Shown piece after piece: positions 10,520 through 22,399 of a stretch of 50,734 bases of DNA (positions within the stretch are counted from its first letter, which is position 1; the number at the start of each line of letters is the position of its first letter). Location of the stretch: positions 1-50,734 of the forward strand of contig JALNQF010000303.1 of the NCBI GenBank assembly GCA_028456385.1. Direction: 5' to 3'. Under the pieces are notes generated by a model. The model did not search any database and had not been told where the DNA came from. It saw only the letters and a program-made list of their open reading frames with translations. Made by a program: the position numbers and the translations under genes. This stretch comes from Ophiosphaerella korrae (taxonomy: Eukaryota > Ascomycota > Dothideomycetes > Pleosporales > Phaeosphaeriaceae).

Positions 10520-11035
10520 TTTATTCTATAAATAAATACACTTACTATAAAAGTAAAATATAAGTAAAGTAGAGTAAAGTAGAGTAAAGAAAAGTAGAGT
10601 AGAGTAAAGTAGAATAAAGTAATAGTAATACTAATTATTAGTAATACTAAAGCTATAGAGTAATATTTTCTAAAGAGTAAAAAGAAAAAGTAATTTATAA
10701 TCTTAAATATCTAAAATAACTATACTAAACTACTTATATAATAATATTAATATAAAGGCTAAAGCTAAGGCTTTATCTTAGTATTATTATCTAAGAAGTC
10801 TAATATAGTACTCTTAAATATATAAGATTATAAATCTCTTCCTCTTTTTACTCTTTTAGAAAATATTACTTTTTAGCTTTAGTATTACTATTAATTAGTA
10901 TTACTATTACTTTACTCTACTTTATTCTACTCTATTTTACTCTATTTTACTTTACTATACTTTACTTTACTTTACTTTACTCTACTTTTTTCTATAAGCT
11001 TTTATAGTAAGTTTATATTTAAACTTTAATAAATA
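10520..11035. repeat. Large inverted repeat (foldback or MITE-like element)
   Basis: The left arm (from about 10537) and right arm (to about 11010) are reverse complements with scattered mismatches, over roughly 220 bp each. The centre lies in a GCTAAAGC-like core near 10760-10775. The outer arms share CTTACTATAAAAG / CTTTTATAGTAAG. Next come degenerate GTAAAGTAGA repeats (about 10560-10622, and the complement about 10908-10985), then a TAATAGTAATACTAATT block. The two arms would fold into one long hairpin. No transposase lies between them, so it resembles a foldback element or MITE. It could also be one compound end of an element containing the frame at 9724-10467. Confidence 0.75.
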
Positions 11036-11136
11036 CTATATATTAGGAGTTACTTTAGTATTAGAGTAACTTACTATTAGCGTAAGTTAGTTAATAGAGA
11101 TATAATAAGAAGAGTTATATAGTATAGTTAGTAATC

Positions 11137-11141
11137 GCTAA
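11137..11141. repeat. Target-site duplication of element B, left copy (GCTAA)
   Basis: GCTAA is repeated exactly at 18169-18173. Confidence 0.95.
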
Positions 11142-11584
11142 TATTATAGGTGTACTAGGGTCGACTTCCTAATAGCCTATAGGGGTATTAGTAGATTAGG
11201 AGGTAATAACAAAAGCTCGTGTTATAATTGTATAATAACTATTAATAATAGAAGATATTTTGCAACTATCTTATATTAGCGTTCTATAGTTAAAGGATTA
11301 GATTACTAATACTATCTTAATAATGTATATTATTACTAACTATATACTTATGTTTCTTAGCTAACTTTATACTTTGTGTTTACTAAGATCGCGAATTACA
11401 AATTTGTTACGTATCTAGCTTTGTACCTTATATTTACTAAGATTGCAAATTACAAATTTGTTACGTATCCTAATTATAGTTAGCTTCCTAATTAAGTTTA
11501 TCGCCCCTTAGATTATATATGTTGTTATTATCTATAGTAGGGCTAATTAGTTCTAATTAGCTTTCTCTTGTTATAGTTATAACA
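11142..11584 (-). repeat. Element B 3' LTR (left copy)
   Basis: 443 bp. On the plus strand it starts TATTATAGG (from TGTTA) and ends TATAACA. It contains two tandem copies of a unit of about 54 bp with an ACTAAGATCGCGAATT-like core (about 11366-11470). Confidence 0.95.
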
Positions 11585-11600
11585 CTATTCCCCCTCTTAG
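11585..11600 (-). other. Polypurine tract of element B
   Basis: CTATTCCCCCTCTT on the plus strand is a purine run on the element's own strand. It lies directly inside the 3' LTR. Confidence 0.8.
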
Positions 11601-12234
11601 GTAAGTTCTTATTTCTCTGTCCTAGAGCTAAAGTTATTAGTCTAGTTTCTTCGTTTATTTCTAACTTATCGTTCTCTATATCTTCTCGTTTCTAGCGTAA
11701 TAAACTTCTTCTTATTACTTAGGTTGTTTGTAATAGGGTTAAAATATTTCCTTATACTCGTTGTACTTAGTTAAGGCTTACTTACCTTATATCCTTAAAG
11801 GATAGCAAGTATTACAATAAGTATATTCTTACTAATATTTAGTATAAGTATATACCCTCTAGTGTTTCTCTTATAGAGTGTAAGTGTTTAATTTCTAGGT
11901 AGTTTCTTCTTACTAAGTTATATAGGGAGAGCTGTTAACTAGGCTTAAGAGATACTATTATTATAGCTTACTAAGGCTAAGGCTAAGTGTAAGCTAACTC
12001 TTTATAAGCTAGTAAATCTTTATTCTTGTATTAAGTGTCTTTGTAAGATAAAAGCTTATAATAACGCTAAATCGTCTAAATAGTCTTGTGCCTTAGAGGC
12101 TAAGATAGATCTTAAGGACGCTATATAGGCTGTTCTAGCTCCTACTATATTAAACGTTCCTAACGCCTCTCTATTTAGCGCTAATAGTATTAGTTTTCTT
12201 AGTTTACTATAAGGCGCTCTAGAGGGTTTTAACT
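11601..12234 (-). other. Element B 3' untranslated region
   Basis: No domain was recognised. It aligns in outline with the same region of A and D. Confidence 0.6.
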
Positions 12235-15200
12235 TTAGAACTCCTCTAATTTCTTAAAGTAGTTAAGGTTTTCTTCTAGTTCCTATATTTTTTCCTATAA
12301 TTACCCTTTTTCGTCTATACCTATCTATTTTACTAAGTAGTAGTTCCTTCTATTGTAGAACTAATATACTAGGATTTCTTTAACTTCCTATTCCTCTTGT
12401 TCTCTATACGTGTTTACTTTGTACACTAGTAGTTCTACTTCTTATAGTACTTGTTCTAGTAGTAATACGTAGAATATTAGGTGTATCCTTATTTTGTCTA
12501 GTAGCTTTAATTTAAATATAACTAGTATAACTTTCTTCTTAATCTTGTATAGTCTTATTTTTACGTAATCTAGTTTTAGACTTAATTATTTGCTTTTAAT
12601 ATTCTTTTATACTAACTATACTTTTTCTTCCTCTCTAAATTAGGGTCCCTCTTTATATTTCTTATTATAGTACTTTGTTATATAATCCTATAAAAACTCT
12701 ACATCTTATTTTAGCTAATTATGTATTTCTTTTAGTCTATTTACAAAGTTCTCTCCTCTTAGAGTCTAAGACTCTATATTTCTTAGTGTTCTATATACAC
12801 TAAGATTAAATCTATAGTTTATAAAGAAAAGTAATACTCCTATTACTATATTCTTTGCGCTATTATATACTAACTATACTATAGGTAGTAACTATACCTA
12901 ATTGTTCTAGTTGTAGTTAAGGTAGTATCTTAAGTATTGTTCTACTATCTAGTTTATACGTTCTAATTATCTATCTATCTATAGGTAATACGCTATTAAT
13001 ATTGTATACTTAATTCCTAATTGTACTATTATCGTTCCCTATAATTTTAATGTAAATTGTACATCTCTATCTATAATAATCTTATCTAGAATACTATACT
13101 AGCTAACTATAGTTCCTAGAACCTAGTATATAGTAACCTCTATCCTACTTTTCTCTTTATATAGCCTAAAGTACGTATACTTTATTAGTTTATCTACTAT
13201 TGTTAGAATTTTGTTATACTTAATTCCTAATATTAGGTCTTTTAACTTAGGTAACTTTGTAATAAAGTCTATTATTATTACTCCCTAGTGTTACTCTAGT
13301 ACTTTAATTAGTTATAACGTTCTATATAGTACGTATTTATTATACTTATTTCTATAATACTTTGTATAATCTTATAGTACTTCTTTTACTAGTTATCTTA
13401 CTCTTAGGATATAGTAATCTCTTAGAAGTCTATTTAGTATTTTCTTAATTCCTTAGTATCTATATACTAGTAGTTTATAGAATTGTTATATAAATTCTCT
13501 CTAGATCCTTCTTAGAATATATATCCTTCTATAGGCTTGTATAAATTCTTCTTAGATTTCTAATTTCTCTATTTCTTTAGATACTTCTTGCGTTGTTTTC
13601 TAAATCTATTTGTCTAGCTCGCTGCTTGTTCTTTTAAGTGTAGCTACTATCTTAGGTATATTTAGGACTAAATATCTTTCTCTATTCTATACTAGAACTA
13701 TACTAGTAGCATTTACTTCTTCTTGTAAATCTAGTCTTCTACTTAGGGTATCTACAAACTAATTATCTTTATCCTTAGTATATATTATTTCTATATTAAA
13801 TATTAATAGAAACTCCTACTATCTTATATAGTATTGTAACAAGTCCTTATTTATTATAAATCTTGTAAGATTCTTATAATCTATATAGACTTTTGTTTAA
13901 TATTTTGCTCCTTATAAGTATACTCTCTATTACTTAAATACTTTGTAGATTGCTAGTATTTCTTTATCGTAGATTAGGTAATTAAGCTCTACTAGCTTTA
14001 TCTTCTTAAAGAAGTACTTAACTAAGTATTCTTTTATAGTCTCTAGGTCTTCCTATATTAGTACTATCTTGTAGACTAAGTTAGATGCGTCTATTTTTAC
14101 TACTACTAGTAGGTCTAAGTTATATATTCTAATAACTAGGTTTTCTATAAACTTCTTTTTAATCTTATTAAACGCTTCGTCGTATTCCTTTATCTATTTA
14201 AACAGCGTATCTTTCTTTATAAGCCTTGTTATTAGTTCTATATCTTTAGACTATCTTATTATTAACTTTCTATAAAAGTTTACTAGCTTATAGAATTGCT
14301 ATACCTCTTTTAGGTTTCTTTGTATTAGCTATTTGTTAATTAATTTAATCTTTCCTAGGTTGATCTTGATTTTTCCTAGTTCGATAATAAATCTAAGGAA
14401 ATCTGTTTTCTTTGTGTAGAATTCGCATTTTCTTATCTTAAGAAATAGTTTATTTTCTACTAGTTTCTCTAGTACCTTGTGTATATATTGTATATATTCT
14501 TCTTCTATCTCTAAAAATATAAGGATGTTGTCTAGGTATATAAATGTAAATTCGTCTAAGTATTCTCTTAGTACTATGTTAATTCTTTTCTAAAATACTA
14601 CTAGTACATTTATTAATCTAAAGGGCATAACTATATATTTAAATAGTCTATATTGTATTCTAAATACTATTTTCTATTTATTACCTTCTTTAATTCTAAT
14701 CTAGTAGTAGGGATTCTAGATATCTAGTTTTATAAAGATCTTTACTTTCTATAGCCTATCTTGTATTTTGTCTATTTATAGTAGGGGGTATTAGTTCTTG
14801 TTTATAATTGCGTTAGTTTTCCTAAAGTCTACGTAAGGTCTTTTATTACTTATTCTTTTCTTATCTATAAATATAAGTTTATGTGCTACTAAGGATTTAG
14901 ATTCTTGTATCTATCCTTTCCTTATTATATTTTCGATAAATACTCTTTTAATCTTTAATTCTTCTTCTATTTTTTAGTAGACTAGGCTCTATCTTATGTC
15001 CTTATTATCTTCTAATTCTATTGCTAAGTCCTATAGCTAATATTCTAGGAGGTAGTTATTAGGCTCTATAAGTTGTTTCTCCTATTTCTTGTATTCTTCT
15101 AGGAACTATCTTTTGTAGGTGTTTATATTAGCCTTTAGCTTTTCTATCTTATAATAGCTAATTCTTCTTATTCTCTAATTAATATATAGGTTAACTATCT

Positions 15201-17664
15201 ATAACTATAGTATCCCTAGTATAATTTCTTACTTGTTATTAATTGTCGTTATATTTATAACTATATTGTTAATCTTTATCTCTTCTAGTTTAAGCGTAGA
15301 GAGAACTATCTCGAACCTAATAGGTTCCTAGAATAGTTTTCCTTTAATCGTACTTAGTTATCGCGGGTACTTCTTAGTTATATAACTTATTCCCTATTAT
15401 TCTATAAACTTTTTTAATATAAAGTTCTTTATAGCTCTACTATTAATTATTAGTTATACTTTCTTTCTTTAGTATATACTTGTTTTTGTAATGTATAGTC
15501 CTCTTATACCTTCTAGCTTTTCTTACTTAGGTAGTTTTGTAAATTATCTATCTTTCTAGAGCTATAGCCCTACTCTAAGTTTATGTTCTTCGTGTTTTAG
15601 ACATTTATTATACATGTATCTATACTATAGTCCTCCTTAGACGCATTTCTTTAATAGTTTTAGTCTAGGCCTTACTACTACGTAACCTTCTTTAGGTATT
15701 GTTTCCTATCCTAAGATGTCTTCTACTAGAATTACTTTTATATAATTGTAACCTCTCCTTCTTATAGGCTATACGCTATTGTTTACTTTAGGGTTTCTGT
15801 ATATAATATAATTCTTGTCTAGGTATAATAACTATACTGCTTTAAAATGTACTAGATGTTTTAGATCTATTATTTTATCGTCTCCTTCCTAGTATCTATC
15901 TTTTCTAGGTGTGTTTTTTATTAGGATATAGTACACTACTAGTACTCTTAGTGTATAGGCTTTATTAATCTATCGTATCTTTCTTATAAGATACTACTAC
16001 TCTCTTTATATAAGTATTCTTCTTACTACAACTATATATTACTTTATCTATTCTTAAAATAGTATAAACTTTATATTCTTAGGATTACGTTCTTTCTAGT
16101 CTTTGTACGCTTCTTCTATACTTATAACTAGTAAGTATTTCTAAACGAATTGCTACTTTTGCTTTTGTTCTACTATATCTATTGTTATATAGCTATTATA
16201 ACTATGTATATCTAACTAGGTATACTCTATACCTCTTATATTAACTTCTTTCTTATCGCTTTATAGTTCTTTAGAGGCGACTGTAGTAGTCTTCTTATCT
16301 TCTACTAGTACTTTAGTGTAGATTAATAGTACTAAGGGCTCTTCCCTCTCTAAATCTTTTATTAGTAGGTCTATTACGTAGGTAGTCTCTTCTAGCTACG
16401 CTTTTGTTCTATCTTCTTTTATTCTAGCTACTCTTCTATATTTCTATAAGAACTATCCTACTCTCTATTTAATAAAAAGATATATATAGTAGTTGTTATT
16501 ATAACAAAAGGCCTAATAGAGTATTACGTATTATTACTCTTTACTCTTAGCTACCTTCTCCTAAGGTTTAGCCTATTCTTGTAGTACTTCCTTTTTCTTT
16601 TTAGTTGTTTTTAACTATATTTCTTTTTTTAGGTCTTTACTTTTATAGTCTTTTATAAAGTGTCCTAGTTTCTTATATTTATAATATACTATGTCCTTTT
16701 TTAACTTTAATTAGTAGTTCTTTGTATAGTAGCCTAGCTTACTATAGTTAAAGTACGTAAAGTCTTTGTTTTTCTTTTTCTTTCTATCCTTGTTAGCGTT
16801 AAGGACTATAGGGTCTCCCTTGTTATAGTTCTAGGCGTGACTTCTATATTTGTTCTTTTTTTATTCTTAAAGATTATTGTCTATCTAGGTTACTTACTAC
16901 TTTAGAGCTTCTAGTATTTGTAGTTTCTCTATATAAATTATTTTGTATTAAATTTTTAAGTTTAGTCCTTATTTAAATTGTAATATTAAGGCTAACTCGT
17001 TCTATTCTATATTTTACGATAGTTGTTTAAACTATAATATATATTCTAGAATACTCTTAGTTTATATAAGCTTTTCTAGCCTTTCTTTAGCCTATTAGGT
17101 AATGTCTATATCTCTAAATACTACTCTTATTCGCTTAGTAAAGTATTTATAACTTCTAAAGATAGCTCTTATTTTGTTCTTCTAAGTTATTAGTAAGTGT
17201 ATTGTATAGTCTGTCTAGTAAGGTTCGTACTATCTTATTGTATCTTCTTCGAGGTGTAATCTAATATATATTACCTTCTTCTCCTCTATATTAAAGTATA
17301 GTACTTGTATATCTATCTAGAGTTGTGCTAAGGCTATAAAGGGTCTTAGTTTCTCCCTTGTTCTATTAAACTTCTTAAGTATAGGTATCTTTAGCAGTTT
17401 CTTTGTCGCACTCATCTCTAGTCGTTAGGTAATTAGTTCTATCTAATTCTATCCTTTAATAATAGCTTTGATTTATACTTTATTCTACTTTAAATAATCC
17501 TATAGTTCCTTATTCTACGTTTCTAAGGTATTAATTACTATTTTTATATCTTCCTTCTTAGAGATTAAGTCGTTTATATAGTCTTAGATTGCTTTCTATA
17601 CTATATTATCTAACTTATAACTACTTATAGGTACTTTAGCTACTTTAGTTAAACTTTCTACTAT
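12235..17664 (-). pseudogene. Element B gag-pol polyprotein, single frame, RIP-inactivated
   Basis: One minus-strand frame of 1810 codons runs from an ATA (17662-17664, probably a former ATG) to TAA (12235-12237). Gag ends with two zinc knuckles around 16640-16765 in which most Cys codons have become Tyr. The protease DSGA box reads NSRA near 15421-15450. The YLDD box reads YLDN at 14527-14538. The integrase residues are at 13267-13269 (D), 13069-13071 (D) and 12961-12963 (E). The chromodomain covers about 12240-12410. All landmarks are in frame with each other, so decay has been by point transitions only. Function was as for element A. Confidence 0.93.
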
Positions 17665-17725
17665 CGTGTTAGCTAGACCGTGCGTTACTTACGCTTCGCT
17701 TCTCTTAATATCTAAATTAGTAAGG

Positions 17726-18168
17726 TATTATAGGTGTACTAGGGTTAACTTCCTAATAACCTATAGAGGTATTAGTAGATTAAGAGGTAATAACAAAAGC
17801 TCGTATTATAATCGTGCAATAACTATTAATAATAGAAGATATTTTATAACTATCTTATATTAGCGTTCTATAGTTAAAGGATTAGATTACTAATACTATC
17901 CTAATAATGTATATTGTTACTAACTATATACCTATATTTCTTAGCTAACTTTGTACTTTATGTTTACTAAGATCGCGAATTGTAAATTTATTACGTGTCT
18001 AGCTTCGTGCTTTATATTTACTAAGATCGCGAATTACGAATTTGTTACGTGTCCTAATTGTAGTTAGCTTCCTAATTAAGTTCCTCGCCCCCTAGATTAT
18101 ATGTGTTGTTATTATCTATAGTAGGGCTAATTAGTTCTAATTAGCTTTCCCTTGTTATAGTTGTAACA
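17726..18168 (-). repeat. Element B 5' LTR (right copy)
   Basis: 443 bp. Tandem units start at about 17950 and 18004 (54-bp period), each with ACTAAGATCGCGAATT. This copy keeps its CpG sites better than the left one. Confidence 0.95.
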
Positions 18169-18173
18169 GCTAA
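18169..18173. repeat. Target-site duplication of element B, right copy (GCTAA)
   Basis: Exact repeat of 11137-11141. Confidence 0.95.
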
Positions 18174-19187
18174 TAAGCTTAAGTATAAAGATAATTCTAA
18201 ATAGTAAATATTAATTTATATTACTCTTATTTAAAGATTAGATTAATAATACTACTTTATATAGAAAAGTACTTATTACTATATACTAAGGTAATTTAAA
18301 ATTTATATATACTATCTAAGTATAAATTATTAATTACTTAATTAATAATTTATATTCTACTAAGAAGTATAAATTATAAATTAGTTATATATTTAAATTA
18401 TATTCGGCTACTTTATTTTATCTTAGTAATATAAGGTTATTATATCTATTAGGCTTACTTATTAGCTTAATTTATTCTATAATTTATATAGAGTCTTAAT
18501 CTATAATACTATTTCTCTCTATACTAGTCTTAGTTCTTAGGTTATTCTATACTAAAGCTCTTAAAATTAGTAGTCTCTTTAGCTATTTTTCTTTAACTTT
18601 ATTCTTACTTATATCCTTTATAATTATATTAAAGTTATACTCTATTCTTATTATTCTTTTAAAGAGCTTTAATATATTATTTCTAAAAAGAATAGTAAAG
18701 TATATAAAGTATATATAGATATAAATATATAATATTACTATTCTAATCCTAAAGTTTCTATAGTAGAGTATATATTCTCTACTATAATACGCGTACCTAG
18801 GCTAATATTTTCTAGGATAAGCTATAAACTATACTTAAGAATTACTATTATTATAGATTACTAAGGTCGAGAGTACTTAGTATATACTAATTACTAAGAC
18901 TACTTATAAGATAGTAGAGCTTTAAGCTTATACTAAGTATCTTTAGAAATTAAAGGCTTATAATAATATATAGTCTTCTACTTAGTTTTATACTTTTAAA
19001 GCTAAGTTAGATCTTAAAAAAGATAATTTTCTTAACTTTAAGTTTTTAGAGTCTCTAGGTATAGTTTCCTAGGAGAGTATAAATAGTAGCCTAAACGTCT
19101 CTTTACTTATATCTAGAAATAGTAATCTTCTAGTAGACTTTAATAGTTTTCTTAAGATACTATAAGATAGTCTAGCTAGTTTTAACT
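18174..19187 (-). other. Probable 3' untranslated region of element E
   Basis: No coding frame is supported. From about 18830 to 19187 the sequence aligns loosely with the 3' untranslated region of B next to the chromodomain. From 18174 to 18830 it is very AT-rich, with a near-palindrome at about 18325-18360. This part may contain eroded LTR sequence of E, but no LTR boundary could be defined. Confidence 0.45.
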
Positions 19188-20891
19188 TTAGTACTCTTCT
19201 AGTATTTTAGAGTAGTTAAGGCCCTCTTCTAGCTCCTAGGAGTTATCTTATAGTTATCCTTTATTGTCTATTCTACTCTATTTTACTAGGTAGTAGTTTT
19301 TCTTATTTTAAAATTAGTAATCTAGTATCTTTTATACTTTCTATTCTTCTTAGTCTCTATATATCTTTACTTTATATACTACTAGTACTATATCCTAAGG
19401 TACTTTTTCTAGAAGTAAAACGTAGAATATTAGATATATCTTTATTTTCTTTAGTAGTCTTAATTTAAAGTTAACTAGTATAACTTACTTTTTAATTTTA
19501 TATAGTCTTAGTTTTATATAATATAATTTTAAGTTTTAGTAATTACTTTTAATATTTTTTTATAGTAAATATACTTTTTCCTCTATACTAAATTAGGGTC
19601 TCTTCTAGTATTTCTAGTTATAGTATTTTACTATTCTATCTTGTAGAAACTGTATATTTATCTATAGCTAATTATAGATTTCCTTTAGTTTACTTATAAA
19701 GGCTTTTCTTCTTAAGGTCTATAATTCTATATTCTTAGTAGCTTAGTATATACTTAGTTTAAACCTATAGTTTATAGAGTATAGTAATACTCTTATTATT
19801 ACGTTCCTTATACTATTATATAGTAGTTATACTATTAGTAATAGTATAACCTAATTATTTTACTTATAATTAAAGTAACTCTAGAGGTACTATTCTACTA
19901 TTTAATTTTTTCTTTTAGATTATCTATCTATCTATAAGTAATATACTATTAATATACTCTATTTAATTCCTAATAGAGCTATTATTATACTATATAGTTT
20001 TACTATAAATCTCATATTTTTTTTAGTAATTATCTTTTCTAGAACTCTACTAACTAATAACTATTCCTAAGACCTAGAAAGTAGCTACCTTTACTCTACT
20101 CTTCTTATTATAGGGTCTAAAGTAGGTATACTTTATTAGTTTATCTACTATTATTAGGATTCTTTTATATTTAACTTTTATTATTAAGTTCTTTAATCTA
20201 AGTAGTTTATAATAAAGTCTATTATAATAGTTTACTATACTCTCTTAGGTATTTCTATTAGTTATAATATTCTATAAAGTATATATCTATTATACTTATT
20301 TCTATAATATTTAGTATAATCCCTTTATACTTCTATTACTATTTACCTTACTCTAGGTATATAGTAGTCTCTAAGTAATCTATCTAGTATTTTCTTAATT
20401 CCTTAGTATCTATATACTAGTAATTTATAGAATTACCTAATAAATTCTTATTAAATATTTACTAGGATATAGATTCTATTATACTTAATATAGAAAATAT
20501 TATTTTCTTCTTTTTTATCCTTATTAATTTCTTCTTTTTATATTTCCTCTTAGATCTACTTATCCTATTAACTACTTTCTCTCTCTAGAGCTATAGCTAT
20601 CCTAGGGTTATTTATAATAAGGTTTCCTTTCTTATCTTCTACTAGTATAGTTTCTATTACTTTAACCTCTCTCTATAAGTCTAGTCTTTTACTTAATATA
20701 TCTACTAGTTAATTCTTTAATCTCTTTATATAGATAATTTTAAAATTAAATATAGATAAAAACTCCTACTATCTTCTATATTACTAGGTTAGATCTTTAT
20801 TTACTATAAATCTTATAAGATTCTTATAATCTATAAAGACCTTAATCTTATATTTAGATCTTTCTTAATATACTTTCTATTACTTAAAAGC
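19188..20891 (-). pseudogene. Element E: integrase-chromodomain-RNase H fragment of an older Gypsy element
   Basis: On the minus strand this reads from RNase H (20700-20891) through the integrase (first catalytic Asp at 20217-20219) to a chromodomain (about 19195-19370) and TAA at 19188-19190. Distance and frame from the integrase Asp to the stop are nearly the same as in A (343 against 344 codons), so it belongs to the same or a close family. It is more diverged and AT-richer than B, which suggests greater age. It is broken at 20891 by solo LTR C, and the next part upstream of RNase H is at 28360-28486. Confidence 0.85.
20887..20891. repeat. Target-site duplication of solo LTR C, left copy (AAAGC)
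   Basis: AAAGC recurs at 28355-28359 on the far side of C and its guest D. Confidence 0.9.
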
Positions 20892-21301
20892 TATAATAGG
20901 CTTACTGTTGTTAACTACAGTATCCTATCTTGTAAGGGTTAGTAGATTAAGAGGTAATAATAAAAGTTCTTGTAGTAATCTATAATAACTTATAAACAAT
21001 AGAAGATGTTTTGCAACTATCTTGTATTAGCGTTCTATAGTTAAAGGATTAAATTACTAATACTATCCTAACAATGCGCATTATATTAACTATATACTTA
21101 TACTAATCTATTTGTATAACCTTATAGATTACTCTTAATCTATTTACACGTAATTATAGATTACCTTGATTTGTTATACGTTATTATAGATTACTCTAAT
21201 CTATTCGCACGTAATTATAGATTACTACTACGTATCCTAATTATAGGTAGTCTCCTAATTAAGGTTATTACCCTACTTGTCCTATGCTTTAGTAGTATCT
21301 A
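20892..21301 (-). repeat. Solo LTR C, left part
   Basis: This is the first 410 bp of a 460-bp LTR in minus orientation, related to the LTRs of A, H and the right end of G. It has no internal region, so it is a solo LTR left by recombination between the ends of a former element. The centre has several ATAGATTAC-type repeats (about 21125-21230). It is cut by element D, and its last 50 bp lie at 28305-28354. Confidence 0.9.
21297..21301. repeat. Target-site duplication of element D, left copy (ATCTA)
   Basis: ATCTA is repeated exactly at 28300-28304. It lies inside LTR C. Confidence 0.95.
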
Positions 21302-21746
21302 TGTAACAGGTTTACCTATCGTTGACTACAAGTAACTACTATAGGTTGTTAGTAGATTAAGAGTTAATAACTAAAGTTTGTATTTATAATCTATAATAAC
21401 TATAAATAATAGTTAATTTGTATATACAATGTTAAGTATTAGCGTTCTTAGTTAGAGATTAGATTGCCGATACTATCCTAATAATACGCATTATTACTAA
21501 CTATATACCTATATTTCTTAGCTAGTATTGTACTTTATGTTTACTAAGATCGTAAATTACAAAGTTGTTACGTATTTTAGATTTATACTTCGCGTTTACT
21601 AAGATTATAAATTACAAAGTTATTATATATCTCTATTATAATTAGCTTCCTAATTAAGTTTATTACTCTATAGGTTATATATACTATTATTATCTATTGT
21701 AGAGCTAACTAGCTTAAGTTATTTTTCTCTTATTATAGTTGTAACA
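21302..21746 (-). repeat. Element D 3' LTR (left copy)
   Basis: 445 bp, TGTAACAGG to GTAACA on the plus strand. It contains the two-copy 54-bp-type module seen in B. Confidence 0.95.
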
Positions 21747-21760
21747 CTATTCCTCTCTCT
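21747..21760 (-). other. Polypurine tract of element D
   Basis: CTATTCCTCTCTCT on the plus strand is purine-rich on the element's strand, next to its 3' LTR. Confidence 0.75.
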
Positions 21761-22399
21761 AGGTAGGTTCTTGTTTCTCTATCCTAGGCCTAAGGTTATT
21801 AGTCTAGTTTCTTTATTTATTTCTAATTCCTTATTATTCTCTATATCTTCTTGTTCTAATTACAATAAACTTCTTCTTATTACTTGTGTTACTCGTAACA
21901 AAGTTAAAATATTTCTCTACGCTTGTTATACTTAATTAAAGCTTACTTGTCTTGTTTCTTTAAAGGATAGTAAGTACTATAGTAAGTATATCCTTACTAA
22001 TATTTAATATAAGTACACCCTCTTAGGTATTTCTCTTGTAGAGTGTAGGTACTTAATTTCTACGTAGTCTCTTCTTACTAAATTGTATAGGGCGAGCTAT
22101 TAACTAGGCTTAAGAGATACTATTATTATAGCTTATAGAGGCTAAGGCTAAGTATAAGCTAACTCTTTATAAGCTAGTAGATCTTTATTCTTATATTAAG
22201 CGTCTTTATAAGATAAAGGCTTATAATAATACTAAATTATCTAAATAGTCTTATGCCTTAGAGGCTAAGATAGACCTTAAGGACGCTATAGAGGCTGCTC
22301 TAGCTCCTATTATATTAGGCGTTCCTATTACCTCTTTATCTACTAATAGTATTATAGATTTTCTTAGTTTACTATAAGGTAATCTAGAGGGTTTTAGCT
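21761..22399 (-). other. Element D 3' untranslated region
   Basis: Aligns with 11601-12234 of element B. No gene is seen. Confidence 0.6.

Larger units (their letters stand above)
11142..18168 (-). mobile_element. Element B: complete Ty3/Gypsy chromodomain LTR retrotransposon
   Basis: The element is 7027 bp, in minus orientation, with two 443-bp LTRs and a perfect GCTAA duplication. Internal organisation and frame length (1810 codons) match element A almost exactly, but its LTRs carry a different central module. It lies between the inverted-repeat region on the left and the 3' side of the older element E on the right. Confidence 0.95.

Noticed and set aside
17666..17863. A 65-codon ATG-started plus-strand open frame
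   Set aside because: It straddles the gag start and the inner edge of the 5' LTR of element B, antisense to the element. The corresponding place in D and A is not open, and the product resembles nothing. It is a shadow.
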